Positions 44,921-56,340 of a stretch of 64,000 nucleotides of DNA are shown here, piece after piece. A program made the position numbers and the translations under genes. The stretch comes from Macrotis lagotis (Eukaryota > Chordata > Mammalia > Peramelemorphia > Peramelidae). The DNA is taken from positions 246,275,503 through 246,339,502 of the forward strand of contig NC_133661.1 of the NCBI RefSeq assembly GCF_037893015.1, in the 5' to 3' direction. Position 1 is the first letter of the stretch; each line of letters opens with the position of its first letter. The notes beneath the pieces are model-generated. The model searched no databases. It saw nothing but the letters and a program-made list of their open reading frames with translations, and was not told the origin of the DNA.

Positions 44921-47265
44921 AGAGGGGGCAGAACCAAGATGGCAACAAGAGCAGATCCTGTCTTAGGTACTCTCTCATAAATCTTCGAAACTAAGGACTT
45001 TAACTAAATTTTCCAGAGACAGAACCCACAGAGGGACCCAGTGAGACAGTTCTCCTACTCAAGGTAACCTGGAAAAGAGCAGAAAGGCTCTGGTCCCCAG
45101 GGTTGGAGGGGTGGCCTGCCAGAGGGGTGGCCTGCCAGAGTGAAAGAACTTCAGCCTCCCAGAGGCAGCCCAAGGACGCTGGGAGCCGGCTCACAGCAGT
45201 GGGGGAGTTTCCTGAGCTATGCCCTGGGGAGCACTGGGCACAAATTAGGGAAACAGTGGGGGGACCTCTGCCAGAGTGAGCATGTGAAGCCCAGCCCTCG
45301 GGGCACATAGCAAGCAGCATGGCCACTGCATTCCAGATCCAGGAAACAGAGAAGCAGGCGGAGCCAGTAAGCAGGAGCCTCCAGGGCATGAGCCCATTGA
45401 GCTGAGGGAGGGCAGTGAAGAGAGAGACTGCTGAGCTCTGCCCCTGGAACAGGACTCTGGGGCTCTGACCACATTCAGATCCTGATCACAGTCTAGGCCC
45501 CCCTATAGAACAGCAGCGGCCCCCCCCCCCCCCACCTCAGCCCCGTGGCAGAGGGGGGCGTTTATGGTCATTCATAGACCAGGAGGGAGGACAGAGCCTC
45601 ACACACTGAGACCCTTGTGGGAGTGTCCCAAAAGCTCAGGAAGCACCCCCAAAACAGGCTTAGGCTGGGAAAATGAGCAAGCAGAGAAAAAAAGAGGAAC
45701 ACCATTGAGAAATACATTATCTATGATCCCAGGAAGGATCAATATAATCAGTCTGAAGATGAGGAAACACAAGCACCTGCATCTAAAGACTCCAAGAAAA
45801 ACAGAAATTGGGCTCAGGTCATGACAGAGCTCAAAAAAGACTTTGAAAATCAAATGAAGGAGTTAGAAGAAAAACTGGGAAAAGAAATGAGAGAGATGCA
45901 GGAAAAACATGAAAATGAAGTCAGCAGCTTAGTCAAGGAGATCCAAAAAAAAAATGCTGAAGAAAATAGCATGCTAAAAACCAGCTTAGGTCAAATGGAT
46001 AAAACAGTTCAAAAAGTTATTGAGGAGAAGAATGCTTTAAAAAGCAAAATTGGCCAGATGGAAAAAAGCGATAAGAAAACTCTCTGAGGAAAATGAATCC
46101 TTCAGACAAAGAATAGAACTCAGGGAGGTTGACGAATTTACCAGAAATCAGGACTCATTACTTCAAAACCAAAAAAATGAAAAAATTAGAAGAAAATGTG
46201 AAATATCTCATTGAAAAAAGCAACTGATATGGAAAACAGATTTAGGAAAGATAATTTAAAAATTATTGGAATACCTGAAAGTCATGATCAGGAAAAGAGC
46301 CTTGACATCATTTTCAAAGAATTACTACAGGAAAATTGCCCTGATATCCTAGAAGCAAAGGGCAAAATAGAAATGGAGAGAATCCACCAATCCCCCCGAG
46401 AAAGAGATCCCAAAAAAACCAACCCCTAGGAATATTATAGCCAAGTTCCAGAACTCCCAAGTCAAAGAGAAAATATTACAAGCAGCCAGAAGGACACAGT
46501 TCAAATATCGTGGAGCTGCAATCAGGATTTCACACGACTTAGCAGCAACTACATTAAAAGCTCATAGGGCTTGGAATATAATATACCAGAAGGCAAAAGA
46601 GCTTAGAATGCAACCGAGAATCAACTACCTAGCAAGGCTGAATGCCTCTTCCAGGGAAAAAGATGGACTTTTAATGAACCAGGGAATTTCAAATGTTCCT
46701 GTTGGAATGGCCAGAGCTGAACAGAAGGTTTGATCTTCAGATACAGGACTCAGGTGAAGCATGGAGATTGAAGGAGAGGGGGAAAATATGAGGGACTTGA
46801 TGATGAACTGCATGTATTCCTGCATGGAAAAATGACACTGATAATACTCATATGAACCTTCTCAGTTAAAAGAGCAGGTAGAGGGAGCTTTTATAGTTGA
46901 AGCACAGGAGAAAGCTGAATTTGAAGATAAAATATGGTATAAAAATGGAGTCAATAGATAAAAGGGAAATGTAATGGGAGAAAGAAAAAGGAGAGGGGGA
47001 ATAGGCCAAGATATTTCATATAATAGGATTTTTCTTAATTACAATGAGCTATTACAATGATATGGAAGGGGGGAAGACAAGGGGGGAATGAGGGAATCTT
47101 TGCTCTCATCAGAGGTGGCTAGGAGAGGAGACAGCATATATGCACAATGGGGTATAGACATCTGGATTAAGAAGTGGGGGGACAGGGGGAAGGGGTAGGG
47201 ATGTGAGTGATGGAGGAGAGGATGGACCATGGGGGGAGAGTGGTCAGATAAAACATATTTTCTTT

Positions 47266-47410
47266 TTTACTTCTTGCAAGAGGCTGGGATTGGATGGTCT
47301 GTCCGGGACCATAGGGTCAGGTGCCTGCTGGGCCTAAGGGGTGGTATAGGGGTTCGGGGCCTCTTGGCCCCAGGGCTGGGGAGCTGCCTGCTGCACCACT
47401 CAGCTACCCT
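47266..47410 (-). repeat. HAL1 3' block 1, SINE-derived, antisense
   Basis: In reverse it shows the SINE plan: GGTAGCTGAGTGGTGCAGCA, CCAGCCCTGGGGCCAAGAGG, then a core and CTTGCAAG. The - strand copy has the same block at 44774-44905. Confidence 0.75.
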
Positions 47411-47624
47411 ACATAAGAGTCAGAGTGAAAGGAGAGAGAAAATATAGTACATGGTAGTGGAGAAATACGAAAGGAGGGAGCTGCAATCAGCAATGGTGAT
47501 GGTGGAAAAATATGGAAGTAACTTTTGTGATGGACTTATCATAAAGAATGTGATCCACCTGTGACAGAGTTGTTGGTATTGAAACAAAGACTGAAGCACA
47601 TTTTTTATTATTATTTTTTTGGGG

Positions 47625-47757
47625 GGTGCAGGGCAAATGGGGCTAGGTGGCCTGCCTGGGGCTGCATAGCAGGGTGATTGTTGGGTGTCTGAGGCCGGAT
47701 TTGGACCTGGGTGCTCCTGGCTCAAGGGCCAATGCTCTGTCCACCACCCAGCCACCC
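47625..47757 (-). repeat. HAL1 3' block 2, SINE-derived, antisense
   Basis: GCAGGGCAAATGGGGCTAGG, GTGTCTGAGGCCGGATTTGG and CTGTCCACCACCCAGCC. The counterpart is at 44425-44553. Confidence 0.8.
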
Positions 47758-47791
47758 CTACTATTAATTCTATTTTATTTTATTTTGGTTT

Positions 47792-47887
<96 letters not shown>

Positions 47888-47901
47888 TCCTTCCTTCTTT
47901 C

Positions 47902-47961
<60 letters not shown>

Positions 47962-47962
47962 T
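47792..47962. repeat. (CTTT)n microsatellite in the + strand HAL1
   Basis: About 170 bp of CTTT units between blocks 2 and 3. The - strand copy has only a T-rich (A-rich on the other strand) spacer at the matching place, so the tract grew after the copies parted. Confidence 0.95.
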
Positions 47963-47972
47963 TTTGTTTTTG

Positions 47973-48105
47973 CAGGGCAGTGGGGTTGGGGTGGCTTGCA
48001 TGTCACACGGCTGGGTGATTGTTGGGTGTAAGGGGCCAGATATGGGCTCATGTGCTCCTGGCTCCAGGGCTGGTGCTCCATCCATTGTGCCACCTGGCCA
48101 TACCT
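47973..48105 (-). repeat. HAL1 3' block 3, SINE-derived, antisense
   Basis: GCAGGGCAGTGGGGTTGGGG, GGCTGGGTGATTGTTGGGTG and CATTGTGCCACCTGGCCATA. The counterpart is at 44244-44380. Confidence 0.8.
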
Positions 48106-48299
48106 ACAATTATTACTATTTTTTTTAATTTTAATTTTTTCTCTACCCTTTACTTTATCACTGAAGAGAGTCTATATTTTTTTTGGGGAGGGGTATTTTG
48201 TTTACTCTTAAACAAGAATATTTTATTAATGTATAAAAACATTATTTGTACAAAATGAGAATGAATAAGTAAATATTAAATATTAAAAAAAATATAAAA

Positions 48300-48313
48300 A
48301 AGAAGCAAAAAAG
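48300..48313. repeat. inner target-site duplication, right copy
   Basis: AAGAAGCAAAAAAG. It directly follows the A-rich tail of the + strand element. Confidence 0.9.
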
Positions 48314-50630
48314 AAAATGTGTTATATCTGACCACCCTCCCCCCATGGTCTATCCTCTCCTCCATCACCCACATCCCCACCGCTTCCCCCTGTCCCCCCC
48401 TCTCCTTCTTACTCCAGATGTCTATACCCCATTGAGTATATATGCCGTTTCCTCTCCTAGATACCTCTGATGAGAGCAAAGATTCCCTCATTCCCCCTTG
48501 CCTCCCCCCTTCCATATCATTGCAATAGCTCATTGTAATAAAGAAAAATCTTATTATATGAAATATCTTAGTCTATTCCTCCTCCTCTGCTTTTTCTTTC
48601 TCCCATTACATTTCCCTTTTATGTATTGACTCCATTTGTACACCACATTTCACCTTCAAATTCAGCTTTCTCCTGTGCTTCATCTATAAAAGCTCCTTCT
48701 ACCTGCTCTACTAAATGAGAAGGTTCATATGAGTATTATCAGTATCATTTTTCTATACAGAAAACATGCAGTTCATCATCATTGAGTCCCTCATATTTTC
48801 CCCCTCTCCTCCAATCTCTATGCTTCACCTGAGTCCTGTATCTGAAGATCAAACCTTCTGTTCAGCTCTGGCCATTCCAACAGGAACATTTGAAATTCCC
48901 CTGGTTCACTGAAAGTCCATCTTTTTCCCTTGAAGAGGACGTTTAGTTTTGCTGGGTAGTTGATTCTTAGTTGCATTCTAAGCTCTTTTGCCTTCTGGAA
49001 TATTATATTCCAAGCCCTATGAGCTTTTAATGTAGTTGCTGCTAAGTCCTGTGTGATCCTGACTGCAGCTCCACAATATTTGAATTATGTCCTTCTGGTT
49101 GCTTGTAATATTTTCTCTTTGACTTGGGAGTTCTGGAACTTGGCTATAATATTCCTGGGGGTTGTTTTTTGGATCTCTTTCTTGGGGAGATTGGTGGATT
49201 CTTTTCATTTCTATTTTGCCATCTGCTTCTAGGATATCAGGGCAATTTTCCTGTAGTGATTCTTTGAAAATGATGTCAAGGCTCTTTTCCTGATCATGAC
49301 TTTCAGGTATTCCAATAATTTTTAAATTATCTTTCCTAAATCTGTTTTCCACATCCGTTATTTTTTCAATGAGATGTTTCACATTTTCTTCTAATTTTTC
49401 ATTCTTTTGGTTTTAAAGTATTTTGTCCTGATTTCTCGTCAGCAATCTCCCTCAGTTCCATTCTTTTTCTGAAGGATTTATTTTCCTCAGAGAGCTTTCT
49501 TATCTCTTTTTCCATTTGGCCAATTTTGCTTTTTAAAGCATTCTTCTCAATGACTTTTTGAACTTTTATCCATTTGACCTATGCTGGTTTTTAACATGTT
49601 ATTTTCTTCAGCATTTTTTGGATCTCCTTGATTAAGCTGCTGACTTCTTTTTCATGTTTTTCCTGCATCTCATTTCTTTTCTCAATTTTTCTTCTACCTT
49701 CCTCACTTGATTTTCAGTCTTTTTTGAGCTCTGTCATAGCCTGAGCCCAATTTCTGTTTTTCTTGGAGTCTTTAGATGCAGGAGCTTGTGCTTCCTCATC
49801 TTCAGATTGAGTGTTTTGATCCTTCTTGGGATCACAGGCAAAGTATTTCTCAATGGTGTTCCTCTTTTTTTCCTCTGTTTACTCATTTCTCCAACCTGTG
49901 CCTGATTTTGGGGTGCTTCCTGAGCTTTTGAGTATTATTGGGACACCCCCCCACACAAGGATCTCTGTGTGTGAGGCTCAGTCTTCCCTCCTGCTCTGTG
50001 AATGAGCACAAGTGCACCCCTCTGCCACAAGGCTGAGGTAGGGGGGGACCCTGCTGTTCTGTAGGGGGCCTAGACTGTGATCAGGATCTAAATGTGGTCA
50101 GAACCCCAGAGTCCTGTTCCAGGGACAGAGGACAGAACTTGGCAGTCTTTCTCCACTCCCCTCCCTAGGCTCAGCACTCATGCCCTGTGGGCTCCTGCTT
50201 ACCGGCTTCTGCTTCCTGTTCTTGGATCTGGGCTGCTGAGGCCACACTGCTTGCTGTGTGTCCTGAGGGCTGGGCTTCATGTGCTCGCTCTGGCATAGGT
50301 ACCCCCTGCTGATCCCCTAATTTGTGCCCGGTGCTCCCCAGGGTGTAGATCAGGAACTGAACTGCCCTTGCTCCTGTGAGCCATGGCTCCCAGATCCCTG
50401 GGGCTGCCTCCAGGAGGCTGAGGTTCCTTCACTCTGGCAGACCACCCCTCCAACCCTGTGGAGCTGAGCCTTTCCACTCTTTTCCAGGTTACCTTGGTTT
50501 GGAGAACTGCCTCACTGGATCCCTCCATTGGTTCTGTCTCTTGAAAATTTAGTTAGAGTCCTTAGCTTATAGATTTTGAGCAAGAGCACCTAAGAGAAGA
50601 TCCTCTCCTGTGACCATCTTGGCTCCGCCC

Positions 50631-50644
50631 CTCTCCTATTCTTT
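50631..50644. repeat. outer target-site duplication, right copy
   Basis: CTCTCCTATTCTTT, directly outside the 5' end of the - strand element. Confidence 0.88.
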
Positions 50645-50869
50645 AAATAATTCATGAACTCTCTTTTCTGCTCTTTTTTTCTGCATTTGCTACTAATATC
50701 TATTCATTCTCATTCTCCCCAATTCTCCCTTCCTCCAAATATAAACCCTTCCTTGTAATAAATATTGAGTCAAGGATAACAAGGGGCTTGATCTAACTGG
50801 TCTGCCCTGCTAAGATCACCCTTTTCCCTCTCAGGGAAGCTTATAAACAGGTTTTTGTTGTTATTATTA

Positions 50870-51024
50870 TTTTTTTAAGTTTTTTTTGCAAGGCAATGGG
50901 GTTAAGTGACTTACCCAAAGTCACACAGCTAGGTAATTTTAGTGAGTGTCTGAGGCTGGATTTGAATTCAGGTCCTCCTGACTCCAGGGCTGGTGCTCTA
51001 TCCACTGCACCACATAGCTGCCCC
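50870..51024 (-). mobile_element. WSINE1-type SINE
   Basis: TGCAAGGCAATGGGGTTAAG to CACCACATAGCTGCCCC. Confidence 0.9.
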
Positions 51025-51276
51025 TGTTGTTTGTTATTGTTGAATCATTTTCAGTTGTGTGTGACTCTTTGTGACTTCATTTGGGGTTGTATTGGCAGAG
51101 ATAATGGAGTGGTTTGCCATTTTCTTCTCCAGCTTATTTTACAGATGAGAAAACTGAGGAAAATAGAATTAAGTGATTTGCTCAGGTTCACATTTGTTAG
51201 TAAATGTCTGAGACTGGATTTGAACTTCTTCCTGACTTCAGACCTGGCATTCTATCTACTGTGCCACCTAGTTGCC
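51025..51276 (-). mobile_element. MAR1-type SINE, full length
   Basis: TTATTGTTGAATCATTTTCA, TGACTTCATTTGGGGTTGTA, TTTACAGATGAGAAAACTGA and CTGTGCCACCTAGTTGCCC. It abuts the preceding SINE. Confidence 0.88.
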
Positions 51277-51289
51277 CACTTAGAATTTT

Positions 51290-51925
51290 TTACAGATTCC
51301 TATCCAGAGTAGGCATTTAATAATAAATGGTTTTTGAAATTGATTTTTACAAGACCAAGCGTAAAATAATAATAATAGCAAAAGTATCACTATTGGTTGG
51401 GGAAAGGACATTTCTTCACAACTTATTCCCTGACACATTCAGCTTTGCTGATTGTAGCCTCAGTCAGGCATAGCAAAGTCAAATCCCATCCCATTGGGCA
51501 TCAAAGAGCAGAGGGCCTCAGAAATCCCAGTTTAGCTCAGTTTTAGTGCCTCTCTATGTTAACAAGCTGATCTCATCTTGTATCATTCTTGTTGAAATGG
51601 AAAACTAAAGTTATGAATGATAGTCAAAGATAGAAGTAGCTCCCTTCTCAACATTTTAGTCCCATTGCACATCTTTCACCTTCTTTTCTTTCAAATTCCA
51701 GCCTGCCTACCTTACACAGTCTGGAATTCAGGTTCATTCCTTTCACTGTGTGGGACACTCAAGGAAGCATTTATGAGAAATGGGATCCCAGGAGAGAAAA
51801 GGACTGACTGTATAGATTTAATCCTACCTGGGATTTCAGATTACTTTTCTACAGTCTTTTGTCTTTACTGGTTAGCATCTCCCAAATTCATTTGAAAAAC
51901 ACTCCTTCTGTATCATTGTCTTTTC
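51290..51925. other. intergenic, unassigned
   Basis: A short L2-tail-like piece lies at 51300-51340 (GAGTAGGCATTTAATAATAA). The rest is not recognised, and the ORF at 51617-51895 (+) shows no known domain. Confidence 0.45.
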
Positions 51926-51928
51926 ACT

Positions 51929-51952
51929 ACTACTACTACTACTACTACTACC
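51929..51952. repeat. (ACT)n microsatellite
   Basis: About eight ACT units. Confidence 0.9.
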
Positions 51953-52007
51953 AGTCTTTGCCTAGCCTAGCAATGGAAACTTCTTTCCCTTGAGTTCGCT
52001 CAAAGAC

Positions 52008-52140
52008 AAAGTGATCCTGGACAAGTCACTTAACCATGTATGCCTCATTTTCCTCATCTGTAAGATTAGGAAATGACAAACCATACTAGTATTTATGCCA
52101 AGAAAACCCCAAAATGAGGTCATAAGGTAAAAATAAAACA
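52008..52140 (+). mobile_element. MAR1-type SINE, 3' half
   Basis: TGATCCTGGACAAGTCACTT, TTTCCTCATCTGTAAGATTA and GCCAAGAAAACCCCAAAATG. Confidence 0.8.
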
Positions 52141-52144
52141 ATGT

Positions 52145-53690
52145 ATATAGTATAAAAATGTCAAGTTACAATAAGTTATTTTTATATCCCCCCCCAAGAT
52201 AAAGAGGAAGGCATAAGTTTCCTGGGTCAATTAGCCTTTTGGTCATGCATTTGGCATCTGACCTTGGCCCTAACAAGTGGCCAACCCATTATTTTACCCT
52301 AAGAGAAAGATCTCAGCCTCTCTGGACAATACTCTGTTTTAAACAGAAAATAGGTCTTATTTATCTCTATTTAAGGGGGACAGGGACTGTAGAAACATGA
52401 CTACATGGAAAAAGTTGCCTCTCCTCATTCAGAACCAAACATATTCTTGAGGCTCATCAAAGCTTCAAAGTGATTATCAGAATTTAGGCATTTAGAAGCT
52501 TAAAGGAAATCACTTGCTCTAAGTAAGCATGAGGACTTGGGGGGGCTGATATTGAGGTGGGAGATTAAATCTTAAATGTTTTGATAGCTACACGAGTCTA
52601 TGTCCATGACTGACAAATTATCTGAAAATGTGTTAATTAGTCTCCAGGCATGCTGGTTCAAGGGCTACCTTTAAAAAGAGCAATAACACTCCAAGAATGA
52701 AGAAACTGATGCACAATATAACTCCAGAAGATGGGAGTAGAACTTTATCAGAGGAGGAAGATGTTTTAGAAGCAAAGAGGAAAAGTAGTTACATATGTAG
52801 AATTGAATATCAGTGAAACAATAGCCAGTTACTAGGAGATAGAGCACTAAGAGGTGTCTTGGACATGGTGAAACCCTTCCTTATCTTGGAACGGGAGTTG
52901 TCACAGAAGCATTTCCCAGCCCACAAATGTGGGAAACTATATTAATTTGAGTGTGAGTATTGTAAGAAGTGAAATATGATTCTACTACTTACTTCTCATT
53001 CACTATTCTATCCTAATAAAATGCTTTGCCATATTGGAAAAGAATGTATTGGATAAAAGGTTGAGTCGTATTTTTACCAGTTATGCTTACTTGAAATATT
53101 TACACCGAACCTAGGGCAGCAAGAAGTTTCAGAATTCAGTGGGACCATTGTTATTTTTGTATCTTTCCAAGAAGAATTATTCTAGTTCTATTTGAAGTTG
53201 GTATCTCTCTTTGACTCCTTTTACTAACATCATGGTTCAGCCTTCGAGAGGATACCAAGTCTGTCCCACTAAATGCTTCTTTCAGTGAATATGGGGAATA
53301 TAAGAAAGTATTAAGTATCTAGATAGTGTGTTAGGCATTAGGTATACAAAGATATACATGACATACACCTTCATCCAAAGGGGTATTTGTGAGAGACATG
53401 CACAAAAATAATATTGATAAAAGGGAGACTGACATGAGTGCAAAGGAGAGATTCAGGTGCTACTAGATATTTGAAGAGGAAGAGATCACTTTCCTGGGAG
53501 ATGATGTTGAAAAAATTTCAGGAGACCTAGAAAGAGTCCATTCCAAGAATTAACAAATAAATTGAAATGGGCAAGGAAAGGGTGAGAACAATACATATAA
53601 GGTAGGGACTACATCTCAAGATTTTTTTAGGGACTTCATTGTCTGGGATCTGGAGGTTGAGTCAGTTTCTTGGGCTGAAACAGAAACAGG
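52145..53690. other. intergenic, unassigned
   Basis: No gene recognised. A diverged ancient repeat motif lies at 53320-53400 (GTTAGGCATTAGGTATACAA). Confidence 0.5.
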
Positions 53691-53701
53691 CACAGAGAGA
53701 A

Positions 53702-53850
53702 AATCTTAAAGTTGGAAAGGGCCTTAGAAATTATCTTATCCAATTCCATTATTTTACAAATAAGTAAATAAAAGGGCAGAGAATTCTGTGACTTGCCCAA
53801 GGTTACATGGTGAGTTAATAGAAAAGCTGGTACCATAATCCAGGTTTTCC
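53702..53850 (-). mobile_element. MIR fragment
   Basis: AAAGTTGGAAAGGGCCTTAG and GTGACTTGCCCAAGGTTACA. Confidence 0.75.
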
Positions 53851-53974
53851 CAATTTTGAACTTGATTTTTTTAACTATATATTGAGTTCTATGGAGGTCA
53901 AACATGAAATAGAGTTTCTAGGAGGAGGTTTAAGCCTCATTACCCATTTCTGTGACCCCCCTCCTGGGGAAGTA

Positions 53975-54340
53975 ATAAGTAATAATAATCACATTTACAT
54001 AAGGCTATATATATACTTAACAAAACCCTTTAGTCTGAATTGTCTCATGTAGTGTAACAAACCCATGAAGGAGATGGGACGTTGGCCCCATTTTACAAAT
54101 GAGCACATTGGGATCATTTTGGTTGAGTCATGTCCAACTCTTTGAGACTCCATTTTGGGATTTTCTTGGCAGAGATACTAGAGGGGTTTGCTATTTCCTT
54201 CTCCAGTTCATTTTACAGATGAGGAAACTAAGGCAAACAGGGTTGTCACATTGCTAAGAAATGTCTGAGAGTGTATTTTAACTTACAAAAATGAGTCTTC
54301 CTTTTTCTAAGCCAGTGTTCTATCCACTGCTTAGGGGAAA
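53975..54340 (-). mobile_element. MIR fragment followed by a MAR1-type SINE
   Basis: MIR at 53975-54112 (CCATTTTACAAATGAGCACA). MAR1-type at 54113-54340 (TTGAGTCATGTCCAACTCTT, GACTCCATTTTGGGATTTTC, TACAGATGAGGAAACTAAGG). Confidence 0.75.
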
Positions 54341-54529
54341 TTCAATGACTTCAATCACACAGAAAATTAATAGCAAGGCTGAAACTAGGGTCTGGGCATC
54401 TGATTCTCAGGACAGTACTCAAACTAAGCCCAGGAGCCACAAGACAGACATCCATCAGGTGTGAATTATCTTCCCTTCCTCAGACCTTGACAGGTATTTT
54501 GTTTTCACTTACATGAATTTTTCATTGCT

Positions 54530-54620
54530 ATATATCATATACTAAAATTATGTGTTTTTGCATAACATCCCCTTGTTAGATTTCAAGCTCTATGAGATCA
54601 GGGACTGCCTTAATCTAGGA
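54530..54620 (+). mobile_element. L2 tail fragment
   Basis: TTAGATTTCAAGCTCTATGA and GATCAGGGACTGCCTTAATC. Confidence 0.55.
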
Positions 54621-54624
54621 TTAA

Positions 54625-56035
54625 ATACACAACAGGGAAGGGGAATAAGCAATTAAGTCAGGCATTATTACTAAGTGCTTTATAATTACTCTCTCATTTG
54701 ATCTGGACAATGATCTACAAGGTAGGCACTTATAAAATTAATTTGAAATGTTTTCAGGAGTTGTCTGACTCTAGCAAGCATAAAGGGGGTGGAACTAGAT
54801 TCAAGTCTTTGGTGCTTGTCTTTAGGGCATCCCTGGAAATATTGCTTTTTACTTCTCTTTGGTCATTTTGGTCTCACCATCCTTCAGACAATGGCTAAAA
54901 TGAGATCATCTGACATTTTTGATTTTGCAAGATGCTGCAGATACCAATAAAGAATTGACACCCAAAGCCAAGGATGTGAACCTGAGGCCAAGTGGATGTC
55001 AGCCATCATGTCAGTGGCTGAGCTCTTTAGAGGCAGTGACAAGAGATAGCAGGTGACAGTAGAGAGTCCATGAAGTAGGAGACTTCACTTAGTTGAATCC
55101 ACCCAGGCCTGAATCACAAGACCCTTTTGGGGAGCAACTAGACAAGGCCCCTGCTGGAGATGTGACACGCTGAAAAATTTCATTCATCCTGGTTTTGGAT
55201 ATTGAATCATGACTCATTCCAGTCTTCTGTGACCTCAAAATTACAAACTTGAAGACAGTTAAGTAAGGAGACATTCCCCTTTTCTTTTCTCCTTTGAACC
55301 TGAAATATCTTACCATGTTTTGGCTACAAGTAAGCAATAAAGTCTTTGAGTTATCAAAAGCACCAGTTGTTGTTGCTGTGATCCTTCAGAAATAGTTAAG
55401 GAAACATAATTGAAAAAAAAGATGGTCAATCAACAGATGCCTGCAGCCTGTAGGCTTCTACAATAACTGGCCCTTTTCAAAACTGCTGCTTTATTCCAAG
55501 AAAGAGGAGGAGGAGGATTAGAGTTAGGTAACCACTCAATGTTAGTCCAGTTTCTCCAAACAGACTTTTTAGAGAAGGTTTACCAGGGATTCCTCCCTCC
55601 TACAACGTGGCAGGCTTTATGATCAACCCATGGAGAGGTAGCAGACCCAGAAGAGGGCAATCTCCATCAGGAAGTGGGATTAGTGAAAGCAATGGGATGA
55701 CATAAACAGAAGACATTGATTAGCCTTTTGGCATCTGAAGAGTAAGTCGCCCCCTACACATATGTCTGATTGTAGACTCCATTTGTGATTCTTTTTTGTG
55801 TTTCTTCTCATTGATATCTGTATTTATGGAAGAGTGTACCCAAAGTTTATTGGGGGGGGTAGAATTGTTCTTTTTTTTCCTTACTATGCTATTTCATTAA
55901 ATGCCTTTGCATTGAATTAGTTGACTCTCTATTTAAAATAATTATTAAATTCTATTTTTAATAAAGTATTTCTTACAAATCTACATTTTTTACCCCTACC
56001 AAATAAGAAGGGAAAAGGTAGAAATGAGTCTTTTT
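54625..56035. other. intergenic, unassigned
   Basis: No gene recognised. The segment 54930-55420 looks GC-richer and contains AATAAA near 55337 on the + strand followed by T/G-rich sequence. It may be an unidentified repeat or LTR piece. Confidence 0.4.
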
Positions 56036-56041
56036 TTTTAG

Positions 56042-56240
56042 AGTTTTCTAAATGCTAGGTGCTTTACAAATGTTTCATTTGATCCTCACAACAACCCTGG
56101 GAGATGGGTTATTATTCCCATTTTACAGTAAAAGAAACTGAGGCAAACAGAGACTAAGTGATTTGCTCAGGGCTACACAGTAAGTATGTGAGACTGGATC
56201 TGAACTGAAATCCTCTTGATTCCAGGCTCAGTGCTTCTAG
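56042..56240 (-). mobile_element. MIR SINE
   Basis: TTTGATCCTCACAACAACCC, CCATTTTACAGTAAAAGAAA and CAGGGCTACACAGTAAGTAT. Confidence 0.8.
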
Positions 56241-56340
56241 AGAGTGACCTGTTAGATCATTGTTTAGAGGTTGGAAGGACTCTATCCTTCCCCAACAAAC
56301 ATAGCCCCCAATCTTTGGAACCAAAGTCACACAATCATTA

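Larger units (their letters stand above)
44921..48299 (+). mobile_element. HAL1-like retrotransposon inserted into its own relative
   Basis: Starts GGGGGCAGAACCAAGATGGC after TSD AAGAAGTAAAAAAG (44907-44920) and ends in an A-rich tail before AAGAAGCAAAAAAG (48300-48313). Order: 5' UTR to 45672; ORF1 remnants 45673 to about 46790; unique 3' region to 47260; then three SINE-derived blocks with spacers, and the tail. ORF1 codes first for a coiled coil (45821-46087: LKKDFENQMKELEEKL, EKHENEVSSLVKEI) and then, after frame changes, the RNA-recognition part (46211-46429: NRFRKDNLKIIGIPESHD, ERIHQSPRERDPKK). C-terminal remnants continue to FQGKRWTFNEPG near 46655. The start region (MSKQRKK) hits a stop within a dozen codons in an A-run. 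Translation to an active ORF1p is not possible. Confidence 0.88.
44035..50630 (-). mobile_element. HAL1-like (ORF1-only L1 derivative) retrotransposon, split by a second copy
   Basis: Read on the - strand it starts at 50630 with GGGCGGAGCCAAGATGG, an L1-type 5' end. It runs through a 5' UTR, ORF1 remnants and 3' region to 48314, then resumes at 44906 and ends in an A-rich tail at 44035. The TSD is CTCTCCTAATCTTT (44021-44034) against CTCTCCTATTCTTT (50631-50644). The - strand frame at 49017-49382 reads ITDVENRFRKDN, LKIIGIPESHDQEKSLDII, ENCPDILEADGKIEMKRIHQ, the RNA-binding domain of L1 ORF1p. No ORF2 sequence occurs between ORF1 and the tail, as in half-L1 elements. Several frameshifts break ORF1. 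The assembled length without the inserted copy is about 3.2 kb. Confidence 0.85.

Noticed and set aside
45000-45474. Overlapping - strand frames of 75-129 codons
   Set aside because: They lie in the GC-rich 5' UTR of the + strand HAL1. They are not seen as matching frames in the other copy and have no known domain.
44035-50630. A segmental inverted duplication as the explanation of the 6.6-kb palindrome-like region
   Set aside because: The boundaries coincide with L1-type 5' ends and A-rich tails, and both have target-site duplications, so two retrotransposition events explain it better.
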